A stretch of DNA of 18,474 nucleotides from CAYYNP01 sp964472545 (GCA_964472545.1 CAYYNP010000204.1:1-18474), one strand, 5' to 3'. Counted from the first letter of the stretch, positions 1 to 8,268 are shown. Translations and numbers: made by a program. The notes: generated from the letters alone by a model not told the origin.

Positions 1-60
1 ATCAAGAAAGCCGAGTCGATTAAGTCGACAAGCCCTGAATGCGGTCACTACGAACAGCTC

Positions 61-87
61 TTGACGGGTTGGGCGAATGTTTACACT
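61..87 (+). promoter_or_regulatory. Weak candidate sigma70-like promoter upstream of the transglutaminase-like gene
   Basis: TTGACG at 61-66 matches five of six bases of the -35 consensus. TACACT at 82-87 matches four of six -10 bases, but the spacing is only 15 bp, which is short. It lies about 75 bp before the chosen start at 160. Nothing else that looks like a gene or site was seen in 1-159. Confidence 0.25.
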
Positions 88-159
88 GACGGGACATTGT
101 TCCAGGCTATGCGCAACGCCGCCTTCGGCCGCATTGCGTTTTCTGGCGGGAGACCCCTC

Positions 160-2070
160 ATGCATCGATTTGCCATCGTCTGTTTTCTCCTCTCGATGTC
201 CCTCCCGGCCCCCGCCGCCGTGCTCTGTCCTCGGGTGACCAGCCAGCACAACGCCGACGTCACCGACCTGACGCGGTTCCGGCAGTATCACCGCTGGAAA
301 GACAAGGCCGACGGCGAGTTGGCCGTGGCCGTGTGGCAGTATCTCTGCTCGAAGGAGACCGGCCTGTTCCACATGAACACGGTCAACGACGGCCCCGACC
401 CCTTTGGCGAATACTCGACCGTTCGCGACCCGATCAAGCTGATGAACGTCTACAACGTCGGCTATTGCGGCATCTTCGGGCCCACGCTCGACGGCGTCTT
501 CCAGGGCATCGGCTTCAGCGGCGGCCGGGCGTTCGGTGTCTCCGGCTGGAACCACTGCACAACCGAGGTCTTCTACGACGGCGGCTGGCACTATCTGGAC
601 CTCGACGTCCGCGGGGCGCTGCTCAAATCCGACGGAACGGTCGCTAGTCTGGCTGAAGCCCAGACCCAACGCGACTTGTGGGTCGATCCCCAGCGCCGCC
701 TCGAACCGTTCTTTCCCAAGGACCACAACAAGGCCCGGGTGTTCGAAATCTACCGCGACAGCCACATCGACTACTATTATCGCTGGTTCCAAATGGGCCA
801 CGCGATGGACTTCCGGCTGCGCCAGGGTGAAACACTCACCCGATGGTGGCGGCCGCAAGGCGGACGGTGGCATCATCGCGACGAATACAACCGCGGTTTC
901 GTCCGCGATCTGCTGGCGCGCGAGCCGATCGGTTACAAGTCGAACCATCCGGACTTCTCCGTCTGGACGCAAGGCAACGGGCTGTGGCACTATGAGCCGA
1001 ATCTGACGGACGCCAGCAGCGATTGCGAGGACGGTGTGTACAGCAGCGAGAACCTCGCGCCCGGCGACGGCGGGTTGAGGTTGACGGCGGCCGGCCCGGG
1101 CGAGGCGGTCTTCGAGGTCTTCACCCCCTGGATCATCGTGCCGAAGGTCAACACGCCCGAAGACCCCGACGACGACAGCGAGGCGTCCGTGCTTTCGCTT
1201 GATGCGGCCTTGCCCGTCGCCGTACTTATCTCCCGAGATCACGGGAAGACTTGGGAAACCGCGGCGAAATTGGCCGCCGGGCGCGGCGCGCTCGATCTGA
1301 CACGCTGGGTCAAGGGCACGTACGGGTTCCTGCTGAAGCTCCGCACAACCGGCGGCGCAGACGCTCTGGCCATGCGCGCGATGGCCGTCCGCACGTGGGT
1401 CCAGGTCGCCCCGATCAGCCTCCCGCGGCTGGCCGCAGGCGAGAATCGCTGCCGCTACGACGTCGGCGATCGCTACGGCCGGCCGACGATGCCGATGTTC
1501 GTACTTCCAAACGTCGCCGATCCGGACGATCTTCGGCGCCACGTGCTGGAAATGCCCGCGGACTACGATCTGAACCGCAAAACGGCCCGCATCCGCGGCG
1601 ACGTGATCCTCAAGCTCGAAGCCCCGCCGGGAACAGCGATCGACTGGTTCACCGCCGGTGCGTGCTTCACCACGCATCAAAACAAGGGAGCCGCGAACAC
1701 CGACAACCGCATCGCCTACGCCGTCGATCGGCCGGACGATTTCCGCGAAGTCTACCGGGCCGACGTGCCGGCGTGGGTCAATCACTGGCGATATCAGTGG
1801 GACGAGGACGTACGGCTTGCCCAGCCGGCAGAGGTTGCCTATGTGCGTTATACGGGCAAGCCGGCGGTCAACGTGTTGCGGGCGACCGTGCACCTAAGGC
1901 CCGAGCAAACGCCGCAGAAGGCCGTCCGCATCACCCACGGCTACCGTCTCGACGGCCGGCTGATCGAACGCTGTGTCGAAATGCGGCAGCCGGGCGAGTA
2001 TACTATGGACGTGGACGGGCGGCCGCAGAACGTCTTCGTGCGGATGGCCGTGCCGTCGAATCGGCGATGA
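160..2070 (+). CDS. Exported transglutaminase-like (papain-fold) protein, first gene of a two-gene unit
   Basis: This 636-residue protein is probably exported. Residues 1-20 form a signal peptide: MHR, a hydrophobic core, then an APA/AA cleavage region near residue 19-20. I chose ATG 160 because it starts exactly at this signal peptide and has a GGGAG ribosome site 7-8 bases upstream. The open frame reaches back to a TTG at 61, but those extra residues would bury the signal. Residues about 90-150 resemble a transglutaminase core. Cys103 (in NVGYCGIFGPTLDG) fits the nucleophile, His132 (NHCTTEVFYDGGWHYLD) the histidine, and Asp147 or Asp149 the acid; the pattern H-x-x-x-E-V-(F/Y)-x-D-G-x-W-x-x-x-D is typical. 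The remaining ~480 residues were not recognised and may be beta-rich. The fold could act as a peptidase, a cross-linking enzyme or an inactive binder. The stop at 2068-2070 overlaps a possible ATG at 2067, and the next gene's preferred start is 35 bases downstream, so co-transcription is likely. The fold call is moderate; substrate unknown. Confidence 0.7.
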   Translation: MHRFAIVCFLLSMSLPAPAAVLCPRVTSQHNADVTDLTRFRQYHRWKDKADGELAVAVWQYLCSKETGLFHMNTVNDGPDPFGEYSTVRDPIKLMNVYNVGYCGIFGPTLDGVFQGIGFSGGRAFGVSGWNHCTTEVFYDGGWHYLDLDVRGALLKSDGTVASLAEAQTQRDLWVDPQRRLEPFFPKDHNKARVFEIYRDSHIDYYYRWFQMGHAMDFRLRQGETLTRWWRPQGGRWHHRDEYNRGFVRDLLAREPIGYKSNHPDFSVWTQGNGLWHYEPNLTDASSDCEDGVYSSENLAPGDGGLRLTAAGPGEAVFEVFTPWIIVPKVNTPEDPDDDSEASVLSLDAALPVAVLISRDHGKTWETAAKLAAGRGALDLTRWVKGTYGFLLKLRTTGGADALAMRAMAVRTWVQVAPISLPRLAAGENRCRYDVGDRYGRPTMPMFVLPNVADPDDLRRHVLEMPADYDLNRKTARIRGDVILKLEAPPGTAIDWFTAGACFTTHQNKGAANTDNRIAYAVDRPDDFREVYRADVPAWVNHWRYQWDEDVRLAQPAEVAYVRYTGKPAVNVLRATVHLRPEQTPQKAVRITHGYRLDGRLIERCVEMRQPGEYTMDVDGRPQNVFVRMAVPSNRR

Positions 2071-2093
2071 AGCGAAGTAGTCCTTTTTCTTGC

Positions 2094-2097
2094 GAGG
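2094..2097 (+). promoter_or_regulatory. Ribosome binding site that decides the HzsA-like start
   Basis: GAGG at 2094-2097 lies 8 bases before ATG 2106. The competing in-frame ATG at 2067 overlaps the upstream stop (ATGA) and has no comparable purine-rich stretch, although translational coupling could still allow its use. Confidence 0.5.
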
Positions 2098-2105
2098 ATC
2101 AAGTC

Positions 2106-5100
2106 ATGGATCGGCTCGTCTCCGTTGGGTGTCGCGTTCGGCCGCAGGCCTTTTCTGCTCGTGCCGCAGGCTTGGCCGTGACTGTGCTTGTAGCGTCTCT
2201 TGTGCCGGCGATCTGCCGGGGCGAACTCGTCGGGCATTGGAAGCTCGACGAAAACGGCCCCGAAACGACGGTCGCCGACTCGTCGTCCAGCGCGTATCAC
2301 GGCGTCTTCAGTGCCGCAACGGCGGAGCATTCCGTCGCCGGCAACGTGGATCGGGCGCTGCGTTTCCCGGCGGCCGGCTCGATCGCCTTGGATCGCCACG
2401 CCGCAGCGCTGGGCAAGCTGGCCGATTTCACCGTCTCGATGTGGATCCAATACGACGGCGGTGGCAGCCGCATCCTGTTCGCGTTCTCCGACGGAACGTT
2501 GTCGCATCGCGTTCAAGTCGAAGTCCACAGCGGTGCCCTCGGCTTCGGATGGCAGGATGGCGGCGGATGGCAGAACTTCATGACGGCACCGCTGGCCTGG
2601 GAGCCGGGCCGGTGGTATCACGTCGTCTTCGTCAACGACACCAAGGCCGGCAAGTCGATCCTCCGCTCGAACGACCTCGTTTCCAAAACCGATCCCAATA
2701 CGCTCTCGCCGGCGGGGCTAAGATCACCGGTCAAACGCGTCGAGATCGGTTCGCTTTGTGGCCAGTATCCGTACAGCGGCCGGATCGATGACGTACGGTT
2801 GTTCGACGTGCCGCTGCCGCTTGGCGACCAGATTGCCCTCTATGAATCGCACGCAACCCAGCCGGCCGATCCGCAGTGGACGGCTACCAAGACGGCGATG
2901 ATCGAGAAGCAGCGCCGCGCGGCCATGGCGCGGCGCGCCCGTCAACTCTTCGAGACCGAAGAGGCGCCGCATCTGAACCAGCGCGAGCTAAGCCAGAAGA
3001 CCGAATGGCTCTTCCAAGCCGAAGACGACGACCTGCTCACGCGAACCGAGAAGGAAATCGCCTGGACCCGCCAGATGATCGACCGGCTGCGGCAGCGGGC
3101 CGATGCACCTGACGTCTCCGATGCACTGGTCAGGCTCGATCGCATCGCCAAGCGGACCTCCTCTCTGATCGAAGGGTGGCTGGGGCAAAGCGCAGCGGTG
3201 CCCCAGGGAACCCCGCAACCCGGGGCTTCGCTGCGCTCGGCCGCCAGCCACCCCGACGTCGCCTCTAAGCAGCTTGACCCTTCCGAAATACGCCGTCTCT
3301 ACTTCGACGTCCGCACGCTGAAACGCGACGTGATGCTGCAATTCCCCGAGATCGATTTCTCGGCGATCATCTGCGTCGACGCCCCCTATCCCTATCGCAG
3401 CCTCGACACGCACGGCACGTTCCAGCAAACCGAATGGGTCCACGAGAGCCGCTTCCGCAGTGAGATGTGCGCCTCGCACGGAGCGAAGCTGCTGGTGCTG
3501 GAAGATTTCCGCACGACGGCGTCACCTCGCAGATTGGCCCCACCCGACGATTTCGGCAGGCAGGGCGCCATGTTCAACTTCGATCTCTCCTTCGACGCCC
3601 GCCGGACCGTCTTCTGCATGAAGCCCGAGGACGAAAAGGCCTATCACCTCTACGAGATCTCGCTCGACGGCGGCGGCTTCCGGCAGATCACTTCCGGCGG
3701 CTACAGCGACATCGATCCGATCTATCTGCCCGACGATCGCTACCTGTTCCTTTCCACCCGGGCCGAGGTCTACGCCCAATGCGGGATGTGGGCACGCAGC
3801 TACATTCAGACCCGTTGCGACGCCGACGGATCGAACGTCCACATCCTCACTCCCGGCACCGAACCGGAGTATTCGCCTTCGTTGTTGGACGACGGCCGCG
3901 TGCTCTCGACCCGCTGGGAGTACGTCGACAAGTCTCCCATGCACATCCAATCGCTCTGGACGATGCGCCCCGACGGCACCGGAGCCGCCACGTTCTGGGG
4001 AAACCAGAGCGAGTACCCCGACCACCTCGGCGAAGCGCGGCAGATCCCCGGCACGACCAAGGTGATGTTCAACGGCTTCGGCCATCACGACGTGTGGGTG
4101 GGGTGCATCGGCATTGTGGACCCGAAGCAGGGCCTGAACTTCCCCGACGGCATCTGGAAAGTGACCCAAGAGATGCACTGGCCGGAGGTCGGCAACGGCC
4201 CGATCCCCACGCCCGTGCTCACCGAGCAGTATCACACGTCGGGCAACTACGCGGCCTACAAGACGCCGTATCCGTTGAGCGAGGAGTTGTTTCTCGTTTC
4301 CGCCCGCACCGGCGGCATCTGGGTCGGCGGGATGCGTTCCGGGCACGATCCGACGATCGGCAAGTTCAAGCTCTACCTGATGGACATCTACGGCAATCGC
4401 GAGTTGCTCTATCAGGGCGAGAACAACGTGCTCTACGCCCGGCCGGTCCGCCCGCGGCAGCGCCCGCCGCTGCTGCCCGAAGTGGCCGACATGCCGGGCT
4501 CGGAATCGGACAACCCGACGATCCGCCCCGGCGTGTTTGCCTCGAACAACATCTTCGAGGGCGCTCCGCCGGAAATCCGCCGCCACGGAAAGCACGTGCG
4601 GGTCGTTGAAAGCATGCCGAAGAACTACTCGGTGGGCATCGTCCACTCCGGCGGCAAGCCGTTCGGCAGCGAAGGACCCGATACGGCTTGGGGCATCTGG
4701 GGCGAAAAATTCCTCGAAGGCAAGACGCCCACGCCGACGACCGACCTCTCGTGGGGCGACGCCTCGGTGGTGCAAGGCCCCGTGACCAGCGTGACCGGCC
4801 CGTTGAGCGTCAAACAGATCCACGGCCTCGTGCCGATCCACGAGGACGGCTCGATCCGCTTCGAGGCCCCGCCCTGCCGGATGCTCTATTTCCAGGTGCT
4901 CGACGAACAGTATCGGGCCGTCCACACGATGCGCTCCTGGGTGTCGGTCCGTCCCGGCGAATACCGCGGCTGCGTGGGCTGTCACGAAGCCCGCAACACG
5001 AGCCCCGTGCTCACGCCGGCCGCCACGCGGATGACCCCCGACACGATGCAACCGCCGCCTTGGGGCGTGCGTTCCCTGTCGTACGTCGAGGATATCCAAC

Positions 5101-5642
5101 CGATCTTCGATCGTGCCTGCGGCCAGTGTCATCAGGGCAACGGCCCGGCGGTGGCGCGTCTCGACTTGACCCTGCGGCCCGACACTTCGCCGAGGCGATC
5201 CGGTATGGGCGGCGTGCAGCGCTGGGGCGGCGTCTTTCCCGAGCCGTACCTGACGCTCACGCTCGGCAAGAACCACCATCATCTGAACGGCACCCCGGGC
5301 ATCTCCGCGGCAAACACCTACGTCGGCCTGCCCAGCACGATGCACGTCCCCTACGACACCCTGCCGCCGCTGACCTATCTCTCGCCCAAGAGCCGTCTGA
5401 TCGCCGAGGTGACGGACAAGACGCGTTGCGGCAAGAACATCTCTCCGGACGAACATCGCATGCTAGTCGCCTGGGTCGACCTCTGGGCCATGTACCGCAG
5501 CGACGAAGAGGTCCGCCAGATCGAAGACGCCCCCGCCGACTGGTTCCCGCTCTGGTCCCATCCGCCCCGGACCAAGTCGGCCCCGCGGGTGCGGACGGAG
5601 TATGCGCAGGATGAGTATACGTGTTCGGGGGATCGAGAGTGA
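2106..5642 (+). CDS. Exported HzsA-related protein: LamG + beta-propeller + two c-type haem motifs
   Basis: This 1178-residue protein is predicted to be exported. A signal peptide covers about residues 1-38, with hydrophobic AAGLAVTVLVASLVPAI ending near CRG. Residues about 39-248 look like a LamG/concanavalin-type domain (GELVGHWKLDENG to YSGRIDDVRLFD). Residues about 260-330 are charged and helical, possibly coiled coil. Residues about 489-790 carry TolB-like propeller repeats (MFNFDLSFDARRTVF, LYEISLDGGGFRQIT, SPSLLDDGRVLSTRWEY, LWTMRPDGTG). Two haem c motifs follow: CVGCH at Cys956 (4971-4985) and CGQCH at Cys1005 (5118-5132), then a C-terminal segment ending HRMLVAWVDLW. Propeller plus two haem domains is the known architecture of the anammox hydrazine synthase alpha subunit, and such HzsA-related proteins occur in non-anammox planctomycetes. 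No beta/gamma subunit gene is visible, so hydrazine synthesis is not implied. A redox or sugar-oxidising role is possible but unproven. Residues about 356-383 are encoded by an inserted-looking palindrome. The frame is open upstream into the previous gene, but the signal peptide and ribosome site support 2106. Confidence 0.8.
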   Translation: MDRLVSVGCRVRPQAFSARAAGLAVTVLVASLVPAICRGELVGHWKLDENGPETTVADSSSSAYHGVFSAATAEHSVAGNVDRALRFPAAGSIALDRHAAALGKLADFTVSMWIQYDGGGSRILFAFSDGTLSHRVQVEVHSGALGFGWQDGGGWQNFMTAPLAWEPGRWYHVVFVNDTKAGKSILRSNDLVSKTDPNTLSPAGLRSPVKRVEIGSLCGQYPYSGRIDDVRLFDVPLPLGDQIALYESHATQPADPQWTATKTAMIEKQRRAAMARRARQLFETEEAPHLNQRELSQKTEWLFQAEDDDLLTRTEKEIAWTRQMIDRLRQRADAPDVSDALVRLDRIAKRTSSLIEGWLGQSAAVPQGTPQPGASLRSAASHPDVASKQLDPSEIRRLYFDVRTLKRDVMLQFPEIDFSAIICVDAPYPYRSLDTHGTFQQTEWVHESRFRSEMCASHGAKLLVLEDFRTTASPRRLAPPDDFGRQGAMFNFDLSFDARRTVFCMKPEDEKAYHLYEISLDGGGFRQITSGGYSDIDPIYLPDDRYLFLSTRAEVYAQCGMWARSYIQTRCDADGSNVHILTPGTEPEYSPSLLDDGRVLSTRWEYVDKSPMHIQSLWTMRPDGTGAATFWGNQSEYPDHLGEARQIPGTTKVMFNGFGHHDVWVGCIGIVDPKQGLNFPDGIWKVTQEMHWPEVGNGPIPTPVLTEQYHTSGNYAAYKTPYPLSEELFLVSARTGGIWVGGMRSGHDPTIGKFKLYLMDIYGNRELLYQGENNVLYARPVRPRQRPPLLPEVADMPGSESDNPTIRPGVFASNNIFEGAPPEIRRHGKHVRVVESMPKNYSVGIVHSGGKPFGSEGPDTAWGIWGEKFLEGKTPTPTTDLSWGDASVVQGPVTSVTGPLSVKQIHGLVPIHEDGSIRFEAPPCRMLYFQVLDEQYRAVHTMRSWVSVRPGEYRGCVGCHEARNTSPVLTPAATRMTPDTMQPPPWGVRSLSYVEDIQPIFDRACGQCHQGNGPAVARLDLTLRPDTSPRRSGMGGVQRWGGVFPEPYLTLTLGKNHHHLNGTPGISAANTYVGLPSTMHVPYDTLPPLTYLSPKSRLIAEVTDKTRCGKNISPDEHRMLVAWVDLWAMYRSDEEVRQIEDAPADWFPLWSHPPRTKSAPRVRTEYAQDEYTCSGDRE
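3174..3253. repeat. REP-like imperfect palindrome inside the HzsA-like coding region
   Basis: This 80-bp segment has exact 10-base outer arms (GGGTGGCTGG at 3174-3183 and its reverse complement at 3244-3253). It also has 9-base inner arms (AGCGCAGCG at 3189-3197 and its complement at 3229-3237) and 5-base arms GCCCC/GGGGC at 3200-3204 and 3222-3226. Short mismatched joints separate these arms and the centre is GC-rich. It encodes about residues 356-383 (EGWLGQSAAVPQGTPQPGAS onward), a low-complexity stretch between the helical region and the conserved part of the protein. The frame stays open. It looks like a mobile palindromic element tolerated in a linker; this is inference, since only one copy lies in the window. 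Confidence 0.6.
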
Positions 5643-5673
5643 ACGCCAGGGGTCAGCAGCCCGTTGAGAAAAT

Positions 5674-5697
5674 GTGTGCCACTGCTTCGCAGAAGCA
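5674..5697. repeat. Half copy of a REP-like palindrome (GTGTGCCACTGCTTC family)
   Basis: GTGTGCCACTGCTTCG at 5674-5689 is identical to the left end of the paired element at 10341. The copies then differ at one base before AGAAGCA. The inner stem TGCTTC-GCA-GAAGCA is intact, but the outer CAC...GTG pairing is lost after 5697. No inverted partner follows, so this is a degenerate or solo copy. Confidence 0.6.
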
Positions 5698-5702
5698 ACC
5701 GT

Positions 5703-5901
5703 ATAGTAGTCATCTTGCTCCGCAAGATGTCAGCATGGCAGGAATCTCGCCCAGCAAGATGTCGGCATGGCAGGAATCTTGCTCCGCAAGATGTCAGCAT
5801 GGCTGGAATCTCGCTCAGCAAGATGTCGGCATGGCAGGAATCTTGCTTGGCAAGATGGCGATTCGCTCCATTGACATCTTGCGGAGCAAGATGACTACTA
5901 T
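5703..5901. mobile_element. MITE-like element: perfect 30-bp inverted ends around a hairpin array
   Basis: The 30 bases at 5703-5732 are the exact reverse complement of 5872-5901. Between them lie tandem hairpin units and a short unique segment (about 5858-5871). The whole element is 199 bp, non-coding and without a transposase, so any movement would need help in trans. No convincing target-site duplication was seen. It is either a MITE/REP-type element or an array in which one end unit has inverted. Confidence 0.55.
5712..5858. repeat. Tandem array of 32-bp hairpin units with 64-bp higher-order period
   Basis: Four full 32-bp units start at 5712, 5744, 5776 and 5808, followed by a partial unit from 5840. 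Each has a 17-base palindrome (ATCTTGC-nnn-GCAAGAT) and a 15-base linker (GTCAGCATGGCAGGA type). Units 1 and 3 differ by one base, as do units 2 and 4, while neighbours differ at four or more positions. The array therefore grew by duplication of a 64-bp dimer. Units 2 and 4 carry one mismatch in the stem. A sixth, inverted hairpin lies at 5876-5892. The linkers are conserved, so this is not CRISPR. Confidence 0.75.
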
Positions 5902-5958
5902 GCCGATCGCCGGCCTCTCCTTGGCATCGCTCCCGAGGCCCATCCTCCCGCCAAGACA

Positions 5959-8268
5959 CTACTTCACGTGATACACGTCCCCATCCACCCGCAGCATCAA
6001 CTCCTCGCCGGCCTTCTGCCGGGAGAGTAGCTTGGCGTCTTCGGCCGAGGCTTTGCCGATCATCTCGAAGTAGGCTTCGCTGAAGCGGGTGATGACCTTG
6101 GCCTTGGCGGCCAGGTCGGCCTCGTCGCCTTTGGCTACGTCGAGCGAGTACCAGACCCTGCCACGCTTGTAGAGGACCTTCGCGCCGACGACTTGCACGG
6201 CCTCGACCACTTCGTCGGCGTCTTTGTCGACGTTGCGCAGACGAACGGCCCCAGGGGCGTAGGCGCCGGCTTGGGCGGCCGGTTCGGCGGGCGGGGCCAA
6301 CTCGGCCAGCTTGCCGGCGAGGAGCTGCTTCTTCAACTCACGGGAAGAGAACGCCGCCCGGCCGTCGGCTTCCTCCAGGCGGTCGAGCAGCCCGGAGGCA
6401 CGTCGGGCGAGCGGAGCGGCGCCCTCGGCCGAGCCGGCCAAGTCGCCCACGGGGGCGTCTTCGTCGGCCAGGAACGAGGTGTACGGCGTGAGGATGCCAT
6501 GCTTGGTCGACAGCGCGACGAGTTCCTTGATCAGTTCGTCGTTCTTGCCGCTTAAGTCCATCTGGTCGATGATCTCACCGATCCGCCGCATGGCCCAGAG
6601 CTTCTCGACGAAGGCGTACGACTGATCGCTGCTCCTCTCGACCAGTTCGACCGGGAAGGCGAACTTCTGCACCTCGTCGCCCACGGTGCCGGCGATCCGC
6701 ACCTTCGCCAGCCCCGACTTCTTGTAGCGGCCGACAACCACCAACTGCTCGCCCTCGAACAGATCGGTGACCTGCTTGGGGTACATCCGCTGGATCGGGT
6801 TACCCTCCTCGACCTTCGCCTCGTCGAACTCGAACTCCACGGCCACGTCGGTCATCACCGGTGAACTGATCTTGTTGTAGAGCCGGCTGACGCTCTCTTC
6901 GATGTCCTCGTCCGGCCGAACGAACTCGCTCTGGCCGTGGTTCGCCCGGGAAAGCCGGTCGAGCAATCGGCTGTTCACGTCGTAGCCCACGCCGAAGCTG
7001 ATCACGCGAGCCCGCACGTCGTTGGCGTCCGCCGCGCCGGCCACGATCTTCGACTCGTTCGTCTCGCCGGCCGTGGGCAGGCCGTCGGTCATGAAGATCA
7101 CGAAGTTCGGCTGCTTCGAGTCGGCCAGCATGCCCAGGGCCTTGGTCAATGCCCCGTGGATGTTCGTCGATCCGCCGGCGTAGAGCCCTTCGATGAAGCC
7201 CAGGGCCTGCTTGCGAGTTTTGTCGTTGTATCGCTGCATCTCCGGCTTGAAGGTCTCGATCTGGCTGTCGTAGGCCATGATGTTGAACAGATCGCCCTCG
7301 CGCAGGTTGTTGATCACGTACTTCAACGCCTCTTTGGCCTGCTCGATCTTCTTGCCGTTCATGCTGCCGGAGCGGTCGAACACGCAGACGACCGATTTGC
7401 GCGGCCGCTCGGCGTCGGGGGCCTTGATCTGCGGGCTGGCCAACAGCAGGAAATAACCGTCTTCGTCCTTGTCCGGCCGATAGCTGATCACGCCGGCCCC
7501 GAGCTTGCCCTTGGTCACGCCGTAGAACAACCGGAAATCGGCGGTGGGCACCTGGTTCTCGACCTTGTAGCTGATCACCGCGTGGTTGTCGTCGGGCCGT
7601 TGGACGTCGATAGTGTGCGTGGGGCTGTAGACGTTCTTGATCTCGACCGTGCTCTCGATCGACGCTCGGATCTCGACCTTCTCGACCGGCGACGACGTGT
7701 ATTTGGCCGTGCCCAGCGGGAAGAGGAAGTCGGTCAGGTTGCGATCCTTCCGCAGCAGTTGGCTGTAGCGGAGCGTCACCTTCCGTTCGGCGCCCGGCGG
7801 CACCGGGAAGACGCTCGTCTTGAACATGCCCGTGCCGATCCATTCCAGCAAAGCGGGGTCTTCGTTGCGGCGGATGTGCGATTCGTAGATTCGCCGGGCT
7901 TCGGCCGCCGGGAGCAGCTTGGCGGGGTATTCCTTGCCGTCGACCAGGAACGTCAGCCGATCGATCGCCCCGTCGTAGGGCAGCGGAAAGACGAACGAAA
8001 CCTCCATCTGCCGGCTGCCCGTGTTCACGAACGACTGGCCCACCTGCACCCGGGCCACCTGATCGATGATCCGGGCGTTGACCGTAAGCTCCTTGATCTT
8101 GTAGGAGATCGGCGGCGGGGGAACCGGCCGCGGATGGATGATCGGCCGCGGCAGCGGTGCCCGCTCGTTGTTGTTGACCACCACCAACAGCCCCTGGGCC
8201 GTGGCCGAAGCCGCGAAGACCCCCAGCAGCACGATTGCCGCGATACCGATTGCCGAAAGCCGTTTCAT
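5959..8268 (-). CDS. Exported VIT domain + vWA domain protein
   Basis: This 769-residue protein has a clear signal peptide (MKRLSAIGIAAIVLLGVFAA, cleavage after about Ala24 in SATAQ). A Pro-rich linker at 36-53 follows. Residues about 54-170 match a VIT domain (inter-alpha-trypsin type: VNARIIDQVARVQVGQSFVN, SFVFPLPYDGAIDRLTF, EARRIYES). Residues about 290-480 are a von Willebrand A domain with a full MIDAS set: Asp298-x-Ser300-x-Ser302, Thr368 and Asp395, so metal-dependent ligand binding is expected. The C-terminal ~290 residues contain a further beta-rich segment and an alanine-rich region and were not recognised. VIT-vWA proteins are often extracytoplasmic adhesion or assembly factors; no sortase motif or C-terminal anchor is visible. 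ATG 8268 is chosen because the signal peptide starts there, with an AAAGG stretch about 8-10 bases upstream on the minus strand. The frame remains open to 8796 over the divergent symporter gene, which is coincidental. Partner and function unknown. Confidence 0.85.
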   Translation of the reverse strand: MKRLSAIGIAAIVLLGVFAASATAQGLLVVVNNNERAPLPRPIIHPRPVPPPPISYKIKELTVNARIIDQVARVQVGQSFVNTGSRQMEVSFVFPLPYDGAIDRLTFLVDGKEYPAKLLPAAEARRIYESHIRRNEDPALLEWIGTGMFKTSVFPVPPGAERKVTLRYSQLLRKDRNLTDFLFPLGTAKYTSSPVEKVEIRASIESTVEIKNVYSPTHTIDVQRPDDNHAVISYKVENQVPTADFRLFYGVTKGKLGAGVISYRPDKDEDGYFLLLASPQIKAPDAERPRKSVVCVFDRSGSMNGKKIEQAKEALKYVINNLREGDLFNIMAYDSQIETFKPEMQRYNDKTRKQALGFIEGLYAGGSTNIHGALTKALGMLADSKQPNFVIFMTDGLPTAGETNESKIVAGAADANDVRARVISFGVGYDVNSRLLDRLSRANHGQSEFVRPDEDIEESVSRLYNKISSPVMTDVAVEFEFDEAKVEEGNPIQRMYPKQVTDLFEGEQLVVVGRYKKSGLAKVRIAGTVGDEVQKFAFPVELVERSSDQSYAFVEKLWAMRRIGEIIDQMDLSGKNDELIKELVALSTKHGILTPYTSFLADEDAPVGDLAGSAEGAAPLARRASGLLDRLEEADGRAAFSSRELKKQLLAGKLAELAPPAEPAAQAGAYAPGAVRLRNVDKDADEVVEAVQVVGAKVLYKRGRVWYSLDVAKGDEADLAAKAKVITRFSEAYFEMIGKASAEDAKLLSRQKAGEELMLRVDGDVYHVK

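Larger units (their letters stand above)
5643..5958. other. Convergent intergenic region filled by palindromic repeats
   Basis: This 316-bp gap lies between the 3' ends of the HzsA-like gene (+) and the VIT-vWA gene (-). It holds a half REP-like hairpin (5674-5697) and a MITE-like element with a hairpin array (5703-5901). Short open frames across it only read through the tandem repeat and have no recognisable protein character. The stems could end transcription from both sides, though no clear T-tract was seen. Confidence 0.7.

Noticed and set aside
1251..2105. N-terminal extension of the HzsA-like gene back to 1251
   Set aside because: It overlaps the transglutaminase-like gene in another frame, is rich in Arg/Pro/Gly like a GC-bias shadow, and would bury a clear signal peptide and ribosome site at 2106.
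3522..5456. 644-codon open frame on the minus strand
   Set aside because: It is entirely antisense to the conserved propeller and haem domains of the HzsA-like gene. Its His/Arg/Gly/Ala-rich composition is typical of a high-GC shadow frame.
2106..5642. Calling this gene hydrazine synthase alpha subunit (hzsA) and the organism anammox
   Set aside because: No beta/gamma subunit gene is nearby, the expected ligand Tyr appears to be Asn, and HzsA-related proteins occur in non-anammox planctomycetes.
5712..5858. Possible small CRISPR array from regularly spaced palindromic repeats
   Set aside because: The linkers between hairpins are nearly identical, so there are no unique spacers. The period is only 32 bp and no cas gene is present.
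5621..5971. Short open frames across the hairpin array
   Set aside because: They simply translate the tandem repeat and lack ribosome sites or protein-like composition.
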